Source of the DNA: Asparagopsis taxiformis
Taxonomy: Eukaryota; Rhodophyta; Florideophyceae; Bonnemaisoniales; Bonnemaisoniaceae
Assembly (NCBI GenBank): GCA_030407315.1
Contig: JALQPE010000598.1
Coordinates: 1 to 64,000 of the forward strand
Reading direction: 5' to 3'
Length of the DNA stretch: 64,000 nt
The notes beneath the pieces are model-generated. The model was not told where the DNA came from. It saw only the letters and a list, made by a program, of their open reading frames with translations, and made no database searches. Shown one piece after another: positions 61,399 through 64,000 of this stretch. The position numbers were made by a program, and so were the translations under genes. The stretch's first letter is position 1; each line of letters starts with the position of its first letter.

Positions 61399-61826
61399 TG
61401 TTGAGATTCTATTAGCAGGATCGCGTGCACTGAATGGTCGAGGTAGAGAGCGTACTCGCTACTTTGTCACGAGATTGGCTGGCCAATTGTATGCAAAGCG
61501 CGGGAGAAACTGGCAGCTTGTGAGTTGATGAGGAGGTTGTGGGCGGAAGGACTAGGACTTGTTTAGAAGTGATGCTGGGTGTAGCGAATAGCCTCATGTC
61601 CCGAATGTTTCATGATTGGCGAGGATGGCAAATGGGCAAAAGTGAAAAATATTTTAAATTTTAAAAAAATATGCCTGGGAATTAATACATCAAGGAGCAA
61701 CTGGCCTCAGTGTCGAACCAATGAATGTCAGGTATATTTGTACCCATACGAGTGTAGAAAAGAGTGAAACAGTCCACAGGGGTCCGGTCAAGTCGCCCAC
61801 CCGCCCACAGATTTCACACTAAACAA
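61399..61826. other. Divergent intergenic, NDUFS2 / parvulin
   Basis: 428 bp, AT-rich near 61660; no gene seen. Confidence 0.5.
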
Positions 61827-62273
61827 ATGGGAAAGAAAGGAGGAGCTGGTGCAGCAAAGGCCCCAAAGGGAGGCAAGGATGGCGGGAAGGGAAAAGCTGC
61901 GGCTGGAAGCTCCAAGGGTGGTAAGGGCGGCAAGGCAGCGAAAGCAGGGGCATCCGATGATATGAAGACTTGTAATCATGTCAAAGCACGTCATATTCTG
62001 TGTGAGAAGCACGGGAAGATCGTTGAAGCGTATGAGGAATTGAAGGAGCTATACCCGGGCAAGATTCCGCCGGGGAAGTTTGGCGAACTTGCAAAGAAAT
62101 ATAGTGAATGCTCCTCCGCAAACTCGGGCGGCAATCTAGGCTGGTTCCCGCGTGGAAAGATGGTGGGTGCCTTTGAGGAAAAGGCCTTTGGCACACCTCC
62201 AGGCCAGGTTACGGCGCCGTTCAAGTCGAGTTCTGGCTACCATATTGTGCTAGTTGAAGGAAGAAAGATGTAG
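61827..62273 (+). CDS. PIN4: Parvulin-type peptidyl-prolyl isomerase (Pin4/Par14 type)
   Basis: 148 residues from ATG 61827. A Gly/Lys-rich, unstructured N-terminus (KGGKGGKAAKAG) is followed by the rotamase domain: VKARHILCEKHGKIVEAYEEL, FGELAKKYSECSSANSGGNLGWFPRGKMVGAFEEKAF, and SSSGYHIVLVEGRKM. The basic N-terminus and the absence of a WW domain mark the Par14/Pin4 class, which acts in the nucleus and in ribosome biogenesis. Full length; no introns. Confidence 0.93.
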   Translation: MGKKGGAGAAKAPKGGKDGGKGKAAAGSSKGGKGGKAAKAGASDDMKTCNHVKARHILCEKHGKIVEAYEELKELYPGKIPPGKFGELAKKYSECSSANSGGNLGWFPRGKMVGAFEEKAFGTPPGQVTAPFKSSSGYHIVLVEGRKM

Positions 62274-62585
62274 ATGGTTGTTATGCTCTTGTAGTGATGT
62301 ATATACATTGTGTGCTTCAGTAAAGACATGAATGTGCGACAACTTTGCCAAATATCTCGATGTTTCCAAACGCTCTCTATGGCTCACACTGACACGTATT
62401 GAGTAAATTTCAAGCGCAGACGGCTTCACACACGAAATCAGCTGTGCTGGATCTACATAACCAGCGGTCATCGTCAAGCTTTCGTGTGTACTCTACCGTC
62501 AAGTCGTATGCTGTGTATATTTCCGCTTGCAATAAATAGCCTCGGCAACTTGTTCTACACCCAACATAGCATCTGACCAAAGACA
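62274..62585. other. Intergenic, no gene seen
   Basis: 312 bp between two plus-strand genes. Confidence 0.5.
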
Positions 62586-62900
62586 ATGAAAAGTCCAAAG
62601 CTCAGCGTCCAACAAGCAGACCTGCGCAACAGTCCGCCAACAGCCGGCGGGCCGCATCTACCACCCGAAGACGCTGAAGAACTGCGTCGTCTGGCAATCA
62701 CCGCCAGCTGGAACCACCAGCTTCTTAACACACCCGCACAGCTCTCGCGCAAGTGCCCCGTCCTGCCTGGCTTCTTCCCCCGTGCCGTGGGGCAGGGGGC
62801 GGCTGTATCCGGCGTGACCAAATCGGCGTCTACAGACAAGCGCGGCCGTTCCGGATTTCATGGCGACTCCTCGTCGGGCGGAAAATGTCCCGCCATGTGA
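62586..62900 (+). CDS. Small hypothetical protein
   Basis: 104 residues from ATG 62586. Polar, Pro/Ser/Gly-rich, with one predicted helix (PPEDAEELRRLAITASWNHQLL) and CPVLPGFFPRAVG. No domain recognised. Base composition rises to GC-rich inside the frame, as in neighbouring genes, which slightly supports coding. It could be a chance frame. Confidence 0.4.
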   Translation: MKSPKLSVQQADLRNSPPTAGGPHLPPEDAEELRRLAITASWNHQLLNTPAQLSRKCPVLPGFFPRAVGQGAAVSGVTKSASTDKRGRSGFHGDSSSGGKCPAM

Positions 62901-62989
62901 TTTGTATGTACAAAGGTTGTATCAATGTTGTTTAGAAACTGATTAAAGTAGGGAGCTTTATAGTATGTATCGCTACGTTTTCAGTCTTT

Positions 62990-63733
62990 TTAGAGTTCAC
63001 CGCATCCAGTGATCTTCACCTCTTTCTTCGGACGGTCCATCATGGCTGTCGGATTCGCCTCGATTGCTTTCACGACATCCATGCCGTTAATCACCTGTCC
63101 AAAGACGACGTGCTTGCCATCCAACCACGGGCATGGCACTGTTGTGATGAAAAACTGCGACCCGTTTGTATTCGGACCAGCGTTGGCCATTGACAACAAT
63201 CCTGGTACACTGTGCGGGATTGAAAACTTCTCATCCGCAAATTTTTCTCCATAGATCGACTTTCCACCTGTGCCATTCCCGGCGGTGATATCGCCGCCCT
63301 GTCAGAAAACACATCAAGCATCGATAGGTCAGCTGGCCGTTTGTACAGGCGTTGCACAGATCGCGTATCAAACATTACATCTTACCTGCAGCATAAACTC
63401 TGGAATCACACGATGAAAAATACTGTTCTCATAGCCGAAGCCCTTCTCGCCGGTGCAAAGTGCACGGAAATTCTCGGCTGTTTTCGGCACCTCTTCGCCG
63501 AACAGTGCAAATTCAATGCGGCCCGACGTTTCACCGCCGATCTCCACATCAAAGTATACCTTACTGGTCACGGCTGGCGCCGCCATTGTCGTTTGTGCGC
63601 GACGCATGGGCGCATTGGCACGACGCGTCTGCAATGTTGTCAGACGCGTGCCGTTGAAGGCGTGCACATTGATGGCGGATCGGGTCACTGCGCGTGCTGA
63701 GAGGCTGGGGAGTGCTGGAATAAAGGCTGCCAT
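62990..63733 (-). CDS. Cyclophilin-type peptidyl-prolyl isomerase, organelle-targeted, one intron
   Basis: Exon 1 is 63733-63386 and exon 2 is 63298-62990. The 87-bp intron begins GTAAGA and ends TGACAG, and splicing gives [11 protein letters not shown] joined to [12 protein letters not shown]. The first 50 residues ([20 protein letters not shown]..., Arg/Ser/Thr-rich) are a transit peptide, probably plastid. Active-site residues are intact: Arg in [14 protein letters not shown], and Trp in [12 protein letters not shown]. Length of the mature domain is standard. Folding helper in the plastid stroma or lumen; the exact compartment is not visible. Confidence 0.93.
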
Positions 63734-64000
63734 GACGAATGTGTTGGACGAGGAACCGAGATTGCGTCTGGCTGATCGTGATGCCTATAAGATCTCTACG
63801 ATGATCGAGCAGATGCGATCTGGTAACTGCATTTCTCAAATGGTTTCATAATCTCTGAAGGTTTTCATCGGAAAAATTACAGTTGGTTGAGGTATGCTTA
63901 CAGTCCATACCAGGCCGGACAGCATTCACAACAATCAATTGGATTGTCATTTGTAGATCAGATGCAAGAGAATCTTGTCCCGGGGGGCTGACGGGGCGTA
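63734..64000. other. Right edge, no gene seen
   Basis: Upstream flank of the cyclophilin gene; only short unsupported frames. Confidence 0.4.

Noticed and set aside
1..64000. CRISPR array, bacterial operon or prophage
   Set aside because: The genes are eukaryotic with spliceosomal introns. No array of regular repeats with unique spacers was seen.

Overview
The window is nuclear DNA of a photosynthetic eukaryote, most likely a red alga of florideophyte type (inferred; no marker fixes the species). Evidence: a plastid-targeted Thf1/Psb29, plastid-type precursors (chorismate synthase, cyclophilin, TPR and DnaJ-zinc-finger proteins), eukaryotic eS28, Mia40, MPP6 and nuclear complex I 49-kDa subunit, short intergenic gaps, and few, short GT-AG introns (77-149 bp).

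Layout. Bases 1-14,500 are gene-poor: short duplications, a G/T-rich array (1285-2711) that looks like a chain of micro-exons, a foldback/tandem-repeat element (3036-3560), a broken OrsD-like zinc-finger ORF (3389-4479), and a truncated minus-strand Ty3/gypsy-like element (6119 to about 9318) with a zinc-finger ORF, Gag, protease, a primer-binding site and an LTR carrying fifteen TGTAAG/CTTACA motifs. From 9319 to 14,558 there are only degenerate repeats. At 14,559-17,135 lies an unrecognised membrane protein whose reading frame is cut once by an in-frame TAG.

Bases 17,400-63,750 form a dense island of single-copy genes on both strands: TenA-like protein, DnaJ-type zinc-finger protein, Thf1, a secreted RidA-like protein, hexapeptide acetyltransferase, MFS-like transporter, catalase, PMCA-type Ca-ATPase, plastid TPR and glycine-rich proteins, HAD 5'-nucleotidase, eS28, bacterial-type MutS, ABCD4/YddA-type ABC transporter, Mia40, chorismate synthase, MPP6, SHMT, DUSP12/YVH1, a GT8/PGSIP6-like protein, a BTB protein, NDUFS2, a Pin4-type parvulin and a cyclophilin.

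The most striking architecture is at 52.9-56.7 kb: a mirror-image duplication of a two-gene unit, cystinosin-like PQ-loop gene plus a coiled-coil type I membrane protein, in the order CTNS(+) coil(-) coil(+) CTNS(-), with a third cystinosin-like gene 3 kb to the left. The pairing suggests, but does not prove, a joint endomembrane role.

Reading was by eye from the sequence and translations. Family names rest on recognised motifs, not on database searches.
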